A DNA stretch of 64,000 bases from Rhodospirillales bacterium BBD 1991-14 (GCA_001657395.1 LYSY01000008.1:62001-126000), one strand, 5' to 3'; shown: positions 37,188-45,943, counted from the stretch's first letter. Notes: a model not told the origin generated them from the sequence alone. Numbers and translations: made by a program.

Positions 37188-37721
37188 TTGGCGATCTACC
37201 AGACGAAGCCGCCGGGCCGCGCGAACCACCTGCAGATGCTGACCCGCTACAAGGCCTGGGCCAACGACCTCATCTTCGGGGCGGTGTCCGCCCTGCCGGC
37301 GGAGGAGGTCGTCAAAGAGCGGCAGACTCTCTTCAAGAGCATGCTGATGACGCTCAACCATGTCTATGTGGTCGACGACATCTTCAAGGCGCACCTGGAA
37401 GGCCGCGAGCATGGCTACGCCGCACGCAACACGGAGACGGCGCCGGCCCTCGCGGATCTCTGGGAGGCCACCCGGCAAATGGACCGCTGGTACATCGACC
37501 TCGCCGATACGCTCAGTGAAGATGCACTGTCAGAGACCGTGACCTTCACCTTCGTCGGCGGCGGCGAGGGTGCCATGACGCGGCAGGACATCCTGCTCCA
37601 TGTCGTCAATCACGGGACCTATCACCGCGGCTTCGTCAGCGACATGATGTATCAGGTCCCGGCCAGGCCGCCGGCCAACGACCTGCCCGTCTTCCTGAGG
37701 GACGTCTGGACCAGGGCCTGA
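37188..37721 (+). CDS. DinB-family metal-dependent protein
   Basis: The 177-residue four-helix protein has the three metal-binding His of the DinB/YfiT family, visible in MTLNHVYVVDD and VVNHGTYHRG. The TTG start at 37188 is supported by GAAGGAGCAGAGAG just upstream. Members include thiol-dependent S-transferases (mycothiol or bacillithiol), so a thiol transferase or hydrolase role is possible. The next gene is a dienelactone hydrolase-type protein 43 bases on. Confidence 0.87.
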   Translation: MAIYQTKPPGRANHLQMLTRYKAWANDLIFGAVSALPAEEVVKERQTLFKSMLMTLNHVYVVDDIFKAHLEGREHGYAARNTETAPALADLWEATRQMDRWYIDLADTLSEDALSETVTFTFVGGGEGAMTRQDILLHVVNHGTYHRGFVSDMMYQVPARPPANDLPVFLRDVWTRA

Positions 37722-37764
37722 TCGCCTGATGCAGAGCGTCTGATGGCGACAACGGGAGAAAGAC

Positions 37765-38460
37765 ATGGGTGAACTGGTTTCATTGACCGCCACCGACGGA
37801 CACAGGCTGGGCGCCTACGTTGCCCGGCCGGAAGGTCCGGCGAAAGGCGGCCTGGTTGTGGTGCAGGAGATCTTCGGCGTGAATGCGCACATCCGCGCGG
37901 TGACCGACGGCTTCGCAAAGGACGGCTACCTGGCCGTCGCCCCCGCCCTCTTCGACCGCATCCGCCCGGGCATCGAACTGGGCTACGAGGCCGACGCTGT
38001 CGCCGAAGGCCGGGCCCTGCGCCCGCAGGTGTCCTGGGAAGCGACGATGCATGACGTCGCGGCCGCGATGGGCCTTGCGGCCTCAATGCGCAACGAGGGG
38101 GCAGGCAAGGTCGGCGTGATCGGCTACTGCTGGGGCGGCTCCGTCGCCTGGCTTTCAGCCTGCCGTCTCTCCCCGGCCGCCGCCGTCTGCTACTACGGCG
38201 GCCACATCCACGAATTTCGGGACGAGAAACCCGCCTGCCCGGTGATGTTCCACTTTGGGGAAGAGGATACGGGGATACCCCTGGACCAGGCGGAGGCGGT
38301 CCGCGATGCCCATCCGGACTGCCCCTTCTTCACCTATCCAGCGGGCCACGGCTTCAACTGCGACCTGCGCGGCTCCTATCACGCCGAAAGCGCCGCCCTG
38401 GCGCGGCAGCGCAGTCTGGATTTCCTGGCGCCGCTGCTGGGGCAGAGCGCCCGCGCCTGA
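37765..38460 (+). CDS. Dienelactone hydrolase family protein
   Basis: Alpha/beta hydrolase of 231 residues with nucleophilic Cys in GYCWGG, Asp in the FHFGEEDTGIPL region, and His in PAGHGFNC. The Cys-Asp-His set is typical of dienelactone hydrolase. The family includes enzymes of aromatic ring breakdown and several general esterases. No aromatic pathway genes lie close by, so the substrate is open. Confidence 0.92.
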   Translation: MGELVSLTATDGHRLGAYVARPEGPAKGGLVVVQEIFGVNAHIRAVTDGFAKDGYLAVAPALFDRIRPGIELGYEADAVAEGRALRPQVSWEATMHDVAAAMGLAASMRNEGAGKVGVIGYCWGGSVAWLSACRLSPAAAVCYYGGHIHEFRDEKPACPVMFHFGEEDTGIPLDQAEAVRDAHPDCPFFTYPAGHGFNCDLRGSYHAESAALARQRSLDFLAPLLGQSARA

Positions 38461-38476
38461 GCGAGCCGGCGCGGTG

Positions 38477-39673
38477 CTATGCGCAGGACGTGGATGGCCG
38501 CGCATGGTCGCTTTGCTGCGACGGCCAGAGGATACGCGAGCCGGGAAAGCGCACCGTCACACAGGTTCCCTTGCCGACCTCGCTTTCAAGGCTCAACGTA
38601 CCGCCGTGGAGTTCCGCAAGCGACATGCTTAACGGCAGGCCAAGGCCTGTGCCCTGATGTTTGCGGTTCATGCTGCTGCTGACCTGTCCGAACTGCGACA
38701 GGGCCACGGGAATGTCCGCGCCGGCAATCCCGATTCCGTTGTCCTCCACCTGAAGAACAAAGCCCTGCTGCGGCGAGCACAGAGCACGGACAACGATGCG
38801 GCCTCCGGGTACGGTAAACTTCACGGCGTTGGTCAGGAGGTTGACGAGGATCTGCCTGACCTTGCATGGGTCGGCCTTGAGCGCGGGCAGATGATTAGCC
38901 AGGGAAACCTCGATGGCAATCTGGCCGGCCGCCGCACGCTGCTGGACAAGCACCACCGCAGCCGACACGGCCCCGGCCACGTCGATGGGTTCATCACGAA
39001 GTTCGGCGGAACCGGCCTCGACTTTCGAGAGATCGAGAATGTCGTTAATGACGTCCAGCAAGTGACGTCCGGACTCGTAAATGCCCTGCGCGTAGTCCTG
39101 ATAGCGCCCGCTTTCCGGCGGGATCCGGTCTCGGTCCTTCATCAGTTCCGAAAACCCGATGATCGCGTTCAGCGGTGTCCTCAGTTCATGGCTCATGTTG
39201 GCCAGAAACTCTGACTTCGCGCGGTTCGCGGCTTCTGCCTGATCGCGCGCGACCTGCAACTGACCGGCAACCAGACCCAGGCTGGTCTTCTGGTCTTCCA
39301 ACCGACGGCGCGTTTCCTGCAACTCGGCAATCTGAAGCTGAAGGTTCGTTTCACTCCTGCGCAACGCGTCTTCGGCACGGTTCACCTGTCTGAAGATTTC
39401 GCCGACCAGGACGACGCCAAGCAACATCAAGGCGGAGATCACCAGGGCAACAGACTCAGCCGTCAGGTCGGCCGGAAAGGCTGTGCTGTCGCTGAGGTGA
39501 CGAAACAGGGTGATCGACCGCCGCCCGGCCATCAGCAAAAGCGCCACGGCAATAGCGACCCAGGCCAAACGCCAGCCGGTGACGCGCGTCAGCAAAAGGG
39601 CCTTCAACGCCGCCGCAACCTGCAACGTCAGGGAAAGCCCAATCACCGCAACAGTTAAAGTGACACCAAACAC
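38477..39673 (-). CDS. Membrane sensor histidine kinase
   Basis: The 398-residue kinase has three membrane segments (about 2-24, 33-50 and 74-92), a coiled coil, and the HisKA site His162 in ANMSHELRTPLNAIIGFSELM. The ATPase domain carries the N box (NLLTNAVKF), VEDNGIGI and the GTGLGLPLS region. GTG start at 39673. Its N-terminus has no recognisable periplasmic sensor. No response regulator is adjacent. It sits beside the AT-rich stretch at 39716-39775. Confidence 0.91.
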   Translation of the reverse strand: MFGVTLTVAVIGLSLTLQVAAALKALLLTRVTGWRLAWVAIAVALLLMAGRRSITLFRHLSDSTAFPADLTAESVALVISALMLLGVVLVGEIFRQVNRAEDALRRSETNLQLQIAELQETRRRLEDQKTSLGLVAGQLQVARDQAEAANRAKSEFLANMSHELRTPLNAIIGFSELMKDRDRIPPESGRYQDYAQGIYESGRHLLDVINDILDLSKVEAGSAELRDEPIDVAGAVSAAVVLVQQRAAAGQIAIEVSLANHLPALKADPCKVRQILVNLLTNAVKFTVPGGRIVVRALCSPQQGFVLQVEDNGIGIAGADIPVALSQFGQVSSSMNRKHQGTGLGLPLSMSLAELHGGTLSLESEVGKGTCVTVRFPGSRILWPSQQSDHARPSTSCA

Positions 39674-39723
39674 TAAACTCGGAGTCTCCGGGAGAAGACG
39701 GGAATACCTGCCCAGCTAGATCG

Positions 39724-39746
39724 AATATAATCATATAAATTATATT
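39724..39746. promoter_or_regulatory. AT-rich inverted repeat
   Basis: AATATAAT and ATTATATT are perfect 8-bp arms around CATATAA, in an AT-rich island of about 60 bases between the histidine kinase and the PPOX gene. It is probably a promoter or operator for the kinase, whose start is at 39673. Confidence 0.45.
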
Positions 39747-39912
39747 TGTAATCTAATTGTTATGTTTTGAGTGTTTTTCGGCGGAAGCCATCGCCGACCC
39801 TCCGCGCCAAAGTCAATTTACGCGACTGCTTCTGCCAATTGCGCGCACAACGCGTAAATCTGTCGCCGTCATCTTGGAGGCGGCGCGCCTTCCTCCGCCG
39901 CCGGCAAGGCCG

Positions 39913-40524
39913 TTACCCGATGCCGCGGTCCTTCAGCCGGGCAACCTCTGTCTCCAGCTCGGCGATACGCTGGCGCAGCTTGTCGACGGCGAGCGCGATC
40001 AGGTCCTCGCTGTAGCGCGGCGTGATGTGCTGCGGGCAGTTGATGTCCCAGGCCGCGATGTCGAAGAGGATCACCCGCTCCGGCCGGCCGTCGGCGCCCG
40101 GGTCGGCCAGGCGCCCGAGCAGATCCGGATCGTCCTCGACCACCCGGGCCCGGCCCCAGAGCTTCACCCTCTGGCGGCCGGCGTAGTCCATCAGGAAGAT
40201 GTGCGCCCGGTCGTTTTCCGAGAGGTTGCCCAGGGTGATGTACTGCTTGTTGCCACCGAAGTCGGCGAAGCCCAGGGTTTGGTCGTCGAGCACCTTCAGA
40301 AAGCCCTTGGGTCCGCCGCGGTGCTGGATGTAGGGCTGGCCGGTGGCGCTGGCGGTGGCGAGGTAGAAGGAGTCCCGCTCGGCGAGGAAGGCGGCGAGGT
40401 CCGGCGTGACCCGGTCCCGCCAGTCCTGCTTTTCCGCCATGCGGGCGTAGCCGGTGCGGGAGCCGCGGCGTGCCTGCTCCGCCTTGACGGCATCGCTGAA
40501 GGCAACGTCGCTGACCCGCTTCAC
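39913..40524 (-). CDS. Pyridoxamine 5'-phosphate oxidase-family flavoprotein
   Basis: The 203-residue protein has the split-barrel flavin fold (SFYLATASATGQPYIQHRGGPKGFLKVLDD, then MDYAGRQRVKLWGRARVVEDDP). It starts with GTG at 40524, overlapping the stop of the 52-residue frame upstream (GTGA). A longer start at 40686 is in frame, but its extra 54 residues are basic and lack family similarity. Members bind FMN or F420 and reduce various substrates, and some react with nitroaromatics. It ends the operon that starts at 41331. Confidence 0.88.
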   Translation of the reverse strand: MKRVSDVAFSDAVKAEQARRGSRTGYARMAEKQDWRDRVTPDLAAFLAERDSFYLATASATGQPYIQHRGGPKGFLKVLDDQTLGFADFGGNKQYITLGNLSENDRAHIFLMDYAGRQRVKLWGRARVVEDDPDLLGRLADPGADGRPERVILFDIAAWDINCPQHITPRYSEDLIALAVDKLRQRIAELETEVARLKDRGIG

Positions 40525-40679
40525 GGCTCGCCCTGCCGGCCTGCGGCCCGCGCACCGGCGAGCCTGTCCAGGCAGTCCGGCGGCGCGCTCACGCTGCCGT
40601 AGTGCTCGTAGCCCTGCAGCAGGCAGACCAGGGCATCCAGGTCTCTTTTGACTCTTGGTTTTGGGGTCAGGTCTTGCAT
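40521..40679 (-). CDS. Candidate 52-residue protein, coupled to the PPOX gene
   Basis: An ATG at 40679 lies 7 bases after a perfect AAGGAGGT (40687-40694) and opens a 52-codon frame (MQDLTPKPRVKRDLDALVCL and more) that ends in TGA overlapping the GTG start of the PPOX gene. The peptide has two Cys, a stretch LLQGYEHYGS and an Ala/Gly/Arg-rich end. The ribosome site is placed for this frame and not for the overlapping ATG at 40686, which is only one base from it. Function unknown. It lies 97 bases after the AhpD-like gene. Confidence 0.6.
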   Translation of the reverse strand: MQDLTPKPRVKRDLDALVCLLQGYEHYGSVSAPPDCLDRLAGARAAGRQGEP

Positions 40680-40686
40680 TTCTCAT

Positions 40687-40694
40687 ACCTCCTT
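40687..40694 (-). promoter_or_regulatory. Perfect Shine-Dalgarno deciding a start
   Basis: AAGGAGGT on the minus strand. Its 7-base spacing to the ATG at 40679 favours the 52-residue frame. It leaves only one base to the ATG at 40686, which argues against a longer PPOX protein. Confidence 0.8.
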
Positions 40695-40776
40695 GGCACG
40701 GAGCCCGGCCGCAGGCGCTGGAGGCGAAGCCTGCAGCCGGGACCCCTTGCCTGGATCTGCCGTTGGGCGGGCGGCC

Positions 40777-41331
40777 CTATGCCGCCGCGCTGGCGCCAGC
40801 GGTCGAGACTTCCGGGAAGTCGATCTCGGTCTCGGCCACATGGTTCACGTAGTTGGTCAGCAGATTCAAGGCCACGGTGACTACGATCTCGATGGCCGCG
40901 GCATCGTCGTGGCCGGCCTGCTTCAGAGCGGCCAGGTCCTCGTCGCTGACCAGTCCGCGCTTACGGGTCACCGCCGCCGCGAAGTCCAAGGCCGCGGCCA
41001 GCCTTGCATCGCCCGAGCGGCCGGCCAGGTTGTCGGCCAGTTCCTCGGCACCGATGCCCAGACTGCCGCCGATGGCGGTGTGGGCGGAGGCGCAGTAGTC
41101 GCAGCCGTTCACGCCGGCCACGGTGAGCGCGATGGACTCGCGGGTCTTGGCGTCCAGCCCTGCCCCGCCCAGCGCCTGGCTGAAGCCCAGGTAGGCCTCC
41201 AGCGCCGCCGGCGAGGCGCCCAGGGTGCGCAACAGGTTGGGCACGACGCCCAGTTTCTTTTCGACCGCTTCGAAGAGGGTCTTGGTCTTGCCCTCGGCGG
41301 CGGCGGGATCAACAGCGGCAATGCGAGCCAT
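40777..41331 (-). CDS. Carboxymuconolactone decarboxylase family (AhpD-like) protein
   Basis: The 184-residue helical protein has the peroxidase-type motif of AhpD: Glu65, Cys77 and Cys80 in CDYC and His84. It may reduce peroxides or protect thiols. True carboxymuconolactone decarboxylases lack this CxxC pair, so a peroxidase-related role is favoured. First gene of the operon with the 52-residue frame and the PPOX gene, and divergent from the TetR gene at 41652, with two shared operators between. Confidence 0.9.
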   Translation of the reverse strand: MARIAAVDPAAAEGKTKTLFEAVEKKLGVVPNLLRTLGASPAALEAYLGFSQALGGAGLDAKTRESIALTVAGVNGCDYCASAHTAIGGSLGIGAEELADNLAGRSGDARLAAALDFAAAVTRKRGLVSDEDLAALKQAGHDDAAAIEIVVTVALNLLTNYVNHVAETEIDFPEVSTAGASAAA

Positions 41332-41488
41332 GGTCTTCGCTCCTTCAGGTACCGGCCCCGGGACGTCACGATGCTCTTGCGCGATTCCCTTGGGGACCGG
41401 GGTTCGATCGCGCCGCCTCAGCGGGCGGCACCGATCATCGGGGGGTTCGTTTCACGACCGCCGCGGAACGCTGCGGTTTCTAGGAAAT

Positions 41489-41502
41489 AGACAGACTTGT
41501 CT
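41489..41502. promoter_or_regulatory. TetR operator, copy 1
   Basis: AGACAGACTTGTCT matches the 41617 palindrome at 13 of 14 bases. It lies on the AhpD-like gene side of the 320-base gap 41332-41651. The gap contains no gene. Confidence 0.72.
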
Positions 41503-41616
41503 GTTTATCAAGACCAAAAGCGTTCACAGCCGCGTGAACGGTGCCGGCCCCTCCACCGCGCTCAGATTGCCTGCTCCTGGCGGTCCATCTTGACCCGCGA
41601 CGCAGACACCCAATAT

Positions 41617-41634
41617 TTAGACAGACCTGTCTAA
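41617..41634. promoter_or_regulatory. TetR operator, copy 2
   Basis: TTAGACAG and CTGTCTAA are perfect 8-bp arms around AC. It ends 17 bases upstream of the TetR start at 41652, where binding would block its own expression. Confidence 0.78.
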
Positions 41635-41651
41635 CCGCATTGAGAACGCTG

Positions 41652-42239
41652 ATGGTCTCCAGCAGACGCGAGCACTTGGTCGAAACCGCGACGCAGTTGT
41701 TTTCCCAGCACGGCTTTCGCGCCACCGGGATCGACACCATCCTGGCCGAGGCCGGGGTCGCCAAGATGACGCTCTACAATCACTTCAAGTCCAAGGACGA
41801 GCTGATCCTGGCCTCCCTGAGGCGCGCCGACGAGCAGACAAGGGCGCACCTGGCGCAGGACATCGCCGCGCGCGGCGGATCGGCCCGCACGCGCCTGTTG
41901 GCGGTGTTCGAGGATCTGGCCCGCTGGGTGGAAGAGCCCGCCTTCAATGGCTGCCTTTTCACCAAGGCTGCCGCCGACTATCCCGACGCCCGGGACCCCA
42001 TCCACGCCCTGGCGGCCGAGCACAAGCGCCTGCTGCGCGGCTTCCTGGAGGGTCTGGCACGTGAGGCCGGCGCCACCGACCCGGCGGCCCTGGCCTGGCA
42101 GCTGCAGCTGCTGTTCGACGGAGCGACGGTACAGGCACAGATCTGCGGCGACAGCGGCGCGGCCACCCAGGCGCTGCAGGCGGCGGAAAGGCTGATCGAC
42201 TCGGCTGCACCCTCTGCAGCCGTGATTCGAGAAGCGTGA
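41652..42239 (+). CDS. TetR/AcrR-family regulator
   Basis: The 195-residue protein starts at 41652 (MVSSRREHLVETATQLFSQ). The helix-turn-helix is IDTILAEAGVAKMTLYNHFKSKDELI (about 25-50). The rest is an all-helical ligand domain. It is divergent from the AhpD-like gene and lies next to two AGACAG palindromes, so it probably represses itself and the operon. The effector may be an oxidised compound, given the AhpD-like and PPOX genes, but that is inference. Confidence 0.92.
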   Translation: MVSSRREHLVETATQLFSQHGFRATGIDTILAEAGVAKMTLYNHFKSKDELILASLRRADEQTRAHLAQDIAARGGSARTRLLAVFEDLARWVEEPAFNGCLFTKAAADYPDARDPIHALAAEHKRLLRGFLEGLAREAGATDPAALAWQLQLLFDGATVQAQICGDSGAATQALQAAERLIDSAAPSAAVIREA

Positions 42240-42361
42240 TTTGAAAGGCGGGTCTGCCGGGCGCGCGTGCTGCGGGTCCCGGCAGAGCCACCGCTGCCGG
42301 CCAAACCCAACCGAAGCTCTCACGGGCTTTGGAGCGCCTCGGCAGAGCCTTGAGTTGGCCG

Positions 42362-42706
42362 TCAGTTCAGCGTTACCGTCTCGCCGTCCGCGCGCACGAT
42401 CTGCTGGGCATAGATCTCCGGCCGGAAATAGTCGACCAGGTCGTCATCGACGAATCCCTTCACCGTGACCTCCTCGCCCACCTCGACCATGACCCGGTTG
42501 CGCCAGCCGATGTAGATGCGCACGCTGCCTGTCTCGTCCTGCAGACGGAACTCGTCCTCATCCAGGATGCGTGTGACCTCGCCCTGCAGTGTGACGCTGG
42601 CGCCCCGTTCAATGTCCCCGATCTTGGTGATCTCGGCCGCCATGGCGGCGGGCGCAACGAGGGGAAGGGCGAAAAGGGCAACGACAGCCAGGGGCAAAAC
42701 CCGCAT
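42362..42706 (-). CDS. YgiW/YdeI-type periplasmic OB-fold protein
   Basis: The 114-residue protein has a signal peptide (MRVLPLAVVALFALPLVAP) and the BOF-family pattern: a short beta strand start (IGDIERGASVTLQGEVTRILDEDEFRLQD) and VEVGEEVTVKGFVDDD. Members of this family support stress tolerance in E. coli and Salmonella. Start at 42706 after AAGGAGAG. It is divergent from the lipoprotein gene at 42916. Confidence 0.89.
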   Translation of the reverse strand: MRVLPLAVVALFALPLVAPAAMAAEITKIGDIERGASVTLQGEVTRILDEDEFRLQDETGSVRIYIGWRNRVMVEVGEEVTVKGFVDDDLVDYFRPEIYAQQIVRADGETVTLN

Positions 42707-42915
42707 CCTGCGACTCTCCTTCGGAAGTGATCGTGAAACCGGGGCCCTCACTGGCCCGCGGTGCGGTGCCGTGCTTCGGCCCCGTTCCCATAGATCTGGG
42801 CCCGGGGAATGCGGTTTACAGAACCGTGATTGATCGAATTCAGCGATCAGCGCCGTCCCGAGCGCGTCGCGAACCACAGCTTGCCAAGGAACGCGGGGGC
42901 GCCCATCTTTGGCGC

Positions 42916-43446
42916 ATGGCGCGTCACGCTGTCCTTCTGGTCGCCGCCTTCCTGCTGGCCGCCTGTGCCGGCCCGCAGCCCAGCTTCTATGCGCCCAAAG
43001 AGGGCCGCGACGGCTATGCCGAGGAGACCCTGCCGAAGGGGCTGTACAAGGTTTCCTTTCAGGGCAACCGGGTCACCGCGCGCGAGCAGGCGGAAACCTA
43101 CGCCCTGTTCCGCGCAGCGGAGCTGACCCTGGAACTGGAGGCGGAGGCCTTCGTCGTCCACGACACGCTGATCGAGCAGCTCACCACGATTACCAGGGAC
43201 TGGAGCCACGACCCCTGGGCCTACTCCGGCTTTTCGCGGCGCTACCGCTACTACAGCTATCGCCCGTTGACGCCGATCGAGCGGGAATCGACCACCTACC
43301 GCGCCGTCCTGACCATCGAGCCCTATTCCGGCGCGCCGCCGCCCGAAGGCGGCAAGCGTCACGACGCCCGCGCCGTGGTGGAGCGCCTGACCGACCGGGT
43401 TGTCCGTCCGCCCGCGGAGGATAGTCAGAAGGCCGAAGGTCCTTAA
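42916..43446 (+). CDS. CC0125/CC1285-type lipoprotein
   Basis: The 176-residue protein has a lipobox (FLLAAC, Cys at 17) and the GYAEETLPKGLYKVSFQGNRVT and ALFRAAELTLE stretches of the alphaproteobacterial lipoprotein family first named for Caulobacter CC0125/CC1285. Anchored in the outer membrane or inner membrane, function unknown. The start at 42916 is preferred over upstream ones because they would bury the signal peptide. Confidence 0.82.
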   Translation: MARHAVLLVAAFLLAACAGPQPSFYAPKEGRDGYAEETLPKGLYKVSFQGNRVTAREQAETYALFRAAELTLELEAEAFVVHDTLIEQLTTITRDWSHDPWAYSGFSRRYRYYSYRPLTPIERESTTYRAVLTIEPYSGAPPPEGGKRHDARAVVERLTDRVVRPPAEDSQKAEGP

Positions 43447-43582
43447 GAAGACACAGCCCCCAGGCCCGCGGAACACAAGGATGTGACCCCCCCGGCCGCC
43501 CCCGGCGGGCTACCTTGGCCGCCCAAGTCACAGGTCATTTTCCAAGGGCCACTTTCCGCCGATCAACGAGGGAGCCTCTTCC

Positions 43583-44065
43583 GTGTCCAAGCTGCATGCG
43601 CTCTGCCTTGCCCTGACCCTGCTCGCCGCCGCCTTCACCTTTGCCACCCCCGGAATGGCCGCCTCGGGCGTCGCCGCTGAAGGCACCGTCGTGAAGAAAA
43701 GCAACCACTCGGTCGCTGCGACCATCGACCGGCTGGAGGCGATCCTGAAGGAAAAGGGTCTGACGATCTTCGCCAAGGTCGACCATCAGGCCGGCGCCCA
43801 GAAAGCCGGGCTGGAGCTGAGGCCGACGATGCTGCTGGTTTTCGGCAATCCCAAGCTGGGCACCCCGCTGATGCAGAGCGGCCAGACCATCGGCCTCGAC
43901 CTGCCGCAGAAGGCTCTCGCCTACGAGGATGCCGCAGGCGACGTCTATCTCGCCTACAACGATCCGGCTTACCTCGCCGGGCGCCATGCCATCACCGACC
44001 GGGAGGAGGTCTTCCAGCGGATCAGCGGCGCCCTCGGCAACTTCACCGACGCTGCCGTCAAATAG
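43583..44065 (+). CDS. Secreted DUF302 protein
   Basis: The 160-residue protein has a Sec signal peptide (ending near GMAA) and the DUF302 fold (KKSNHSVAATIDRLEAILKEKGLTIFAKVDH and LELRPTMLLVFGNPKLGTPLMQ). GTG start at 43583 after GAGGGAGCC. Members are found in the periplasm, sometimes with a metal or haem partner. Function unknown. Confidence 0.89.
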   Translation: MSKLHALCLALTLLAAAFTFATPGMAASGVAAEGTVVKKSNHSVAATIDRLEAILKEKGLTIFAKVDHQAGAQKAGLELRPTMLLVFGNPKLGTPLMQSGQTIGLDLPQKALAYEDAAGDVYLAYNDPAYLAGRHAITDREEVFQRISGALGNFTDAAVK

Positions 44066-44080
44066 GGCCCTGCAGGGGCG

Positions 44081-44968
44081 TCAGACAGGCTCCGCGAACT
44101 CCAGCAGAACCCCGCAGGCGACATGGGGCGGCAGGCGCAACACCTGCTTGCCGTCCCAGTGGACCGGCAGGCCGGAGCGTTCCAGCACCGTTGCGGTGCG
44201 TGCCAGATCCTCGACGGCGATGCGCAGCGCCGCCAGCCAGGGGGTCGGCAGGCGGGGGGCGCCGGCCAGCCCGGGATGCAGCAGCGGCAGCATCTCGGCC
44301 GTGGTGAATCGCAGCCAGGTGCCCAGGCAGTCCACCTCCACCACCCCGTCGCCGGCGCGCACCCGGTCGAAGCCGAAGAGCTCGGCATAGGGGATCGCCA
44401 GAGCCGAAGGGTCCTTCACCACCGAGGTCATGGCAATCAGGCCGGTGGCCCCGTTGGCGTGTTCGCTCCAGCCGTTCTGCCAGACCAGCTCCGGTGTCAG
44501 GTGCTGGCAGACGAAGGCCGAGGTGCCGGGGGTCGCCTCCGGCGGCAGATGCAGCAGCTTGAAGCGCGGCCAGACCTCGCCCTCCGGATCCTCCAGAATG
44601 CGCTTCAGATCGCGCATGTCGCCGGGCTGAATCCCGGCCCGGCTGAGCGCGCGTGCGGCCAGGGACACGTCGTCGCTGGCGAAGGCCAGCCCCAGCAGCC
44701 CTTCGCGGGATTCCAGAAAGCGGTTCAGGTTATTGGTGAACTGGCTGGGGTCGATGATGCCCAGCAGTTCGATGTAGTCGTCGCGGAACATCACGCAGTA
44801 GTTGGCGGTGCCCCAGCCGATATGGCGGCCGCGCGGCGACAGGGTGAAACCCAGGCGCTGATAGGCGTCGTGCGCCGCTTCCAGGCCGCGCACCCCGACC
44901 AGAACATGATCGATCCCGCGGATCGGCCGGGCCGCCTCAACGCCCCGGTCAGTGACCACCAGCTTCAT
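44081..44968 (-). CDS. VOC/glyoxalase-like superfamily protein
   Basis: The 295-residue protein has two glyoxalase-type modules (IDHVLVGVRGLEAAHDAYQRLGF near the start, and GTSAFVCQHLTPELVWQN in the middle) with His18 and Glu residues as likely metal ligands. It resembles the glyoxalase-like domain group PF13468. The substrate is unknown. It converges with the DUF302 gene with 15 bases between the stops. Confidence 0.82.
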   Translation of the reverse strand: MKLVVTDRGVEAARPIRGIDHVLVGVRGLEAAHDAYQRLGFTLSPRGRHIGWGTANYCVMFRDDYIELLGIIDPSQFTNNLNRFLESREGLLGLAFASDDVSLAARALSRAGIQPGDMRDLKRILEDPEGEVWPRFKLLHLPPEATPGTSAFVCQHLTPELVWQNGWSEHANGATGLIAMTSVVKDPSALAIPYAELFGFDRVRAGDGVVEVDCLGTWLRFTTAEMLPLLHPGLAGAPRLPTPWLAALRIAVEDLARTATVLERSGLPVHWDGKQVLRLPPHVACGVLLEFAEPV

Positions 44969-45049
44969 CGGCTGTGCGCCCTCCCTTCGGACAGGTCAGT
45001 CGAGCCGCCCCCGATTCGGCTTCCCTATTCTATCGACTCCGGCCTGCCG

Positions 45050-45943
45050 TTACAGAACCCGACCTGCAACGGCATCCAGACGGGCCATGACCTCCGGATC
45101 GCGCGCCTCCGCAGGGGTGATCACCGCCGCATCCAGGGCGCGGTGGCAGCCGCGGTCGCAGAGCGTGTCGCGGGCGGCCAGCTTCGGCACCACCTGCTTG
45201 ATCAGCGCCCGCGCCTTGTCGGCGTTGGCCAGCAGGGTCTGCACCACCTGGTCGACCGTGACGTCGTCATGCCCGTCGTGCCAGCAGTCATAGTCGGTCA
45301 CCATGGCCACCGTCGCGTAGCAAATTTCGGCCTCCCGGGCGAGCTTGGCCTCCGGCATGTTGGTCATACCGATGACGTCGCAGCCCCAGGAGCGGTAAAG
45401 CTCCGATTCCGCCCGGGTCGAGAACTGCGGGCCCTCCATGACCATGTAGGTGCCGCCGCGGTGGCAGGGCAGGTCCAGCGCGCCGGCCGCCGCCTCCAGG
45501 TGATCGCCCAGGCGCCCGCAGACCGGGTCGGCCATGGAGACATGGGCCACCATGCCCGGCCCGAAAAAGGTCTTCTGCCGGGCAAAGGTCCGGTCGATGA
45601 ACTGGTCGACGACCACGAAATGGCCCGGCGGCAGGTCCTCGCGCAGCGACCCCACCGCGCTGAGCGAGAGGATCTCGGTCACCCCGGCGCGTTTCATCGC
45701 GTCGATGTTGGCGCGGAAGTTCAGGTCCGTCGGCGGCACCTTGTGGCCGCGGCCGTGGCGCGGCAGGAACACCAGGCGCTGGCCGTCCAGCTCCCCGAAC
45801 AGCAGCGCGTCCGAAGGCTCGCCGAAGGAAGAGACCATCCGGCGCCATTCGGCGTTCTGCAGGCCGTCGATCTCATAGATGCCGCTGCCGCCGATGATCC
45901 CGATCACCGGTGGCAGGCCGGCTTCCGCCCCGGGCTGCGCCAT
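45050..45943 (-). CDS. mtnP: S-methyl-5'-thioadenosine phosphorylase
   Basis: The 297-residue trimeric purine phosphorylase cleaves methylthioadenosine to adenine and methylthioribose 1-phosphate in the methionine salvage pathway. Motifs: GIIGGSGIYEIDGL (14-27), phosphate-site HKVPPT and LSAVGSLRE, and MTNMPEAKLAREAEI plus VTDYDCWH. The other salvage genes are not in this window. Confidence 0.94.
   Translation of the reverse strand: MAQPGAEAGLPPVIGIIGGSGIYEIDGLQNAEWRRMVSSFGEPSDALLFGELDGQRLVFLPRHGRGHKVPPTDLNFRANIDAMKRAGVTEILSLSAVGSLREDLPPGHFVVVDQFIDRTFARQKTFFGPGMVAHVSMADPVCGRLGDHLEAAAGALDLPCHRGGTYMVMEGPQFSTRAESELYRSWGCDVIGMTNMPEAKLAREAEICYATVAMVTDYDCWHDGHDDVTVDQVVQTLLANADKARALIKQVVPKLAARDTLCDRGCHRALDAAVITPAEARDPEVMARLDAVAGRVL

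Noticed and set aside
40525-40686. A longer PPOX start at 40686
   Set aside because: The extra 54 residues are basic and have no family similarity. The Shine-Dalgarno is placed for the 52-codon frame in another phase.
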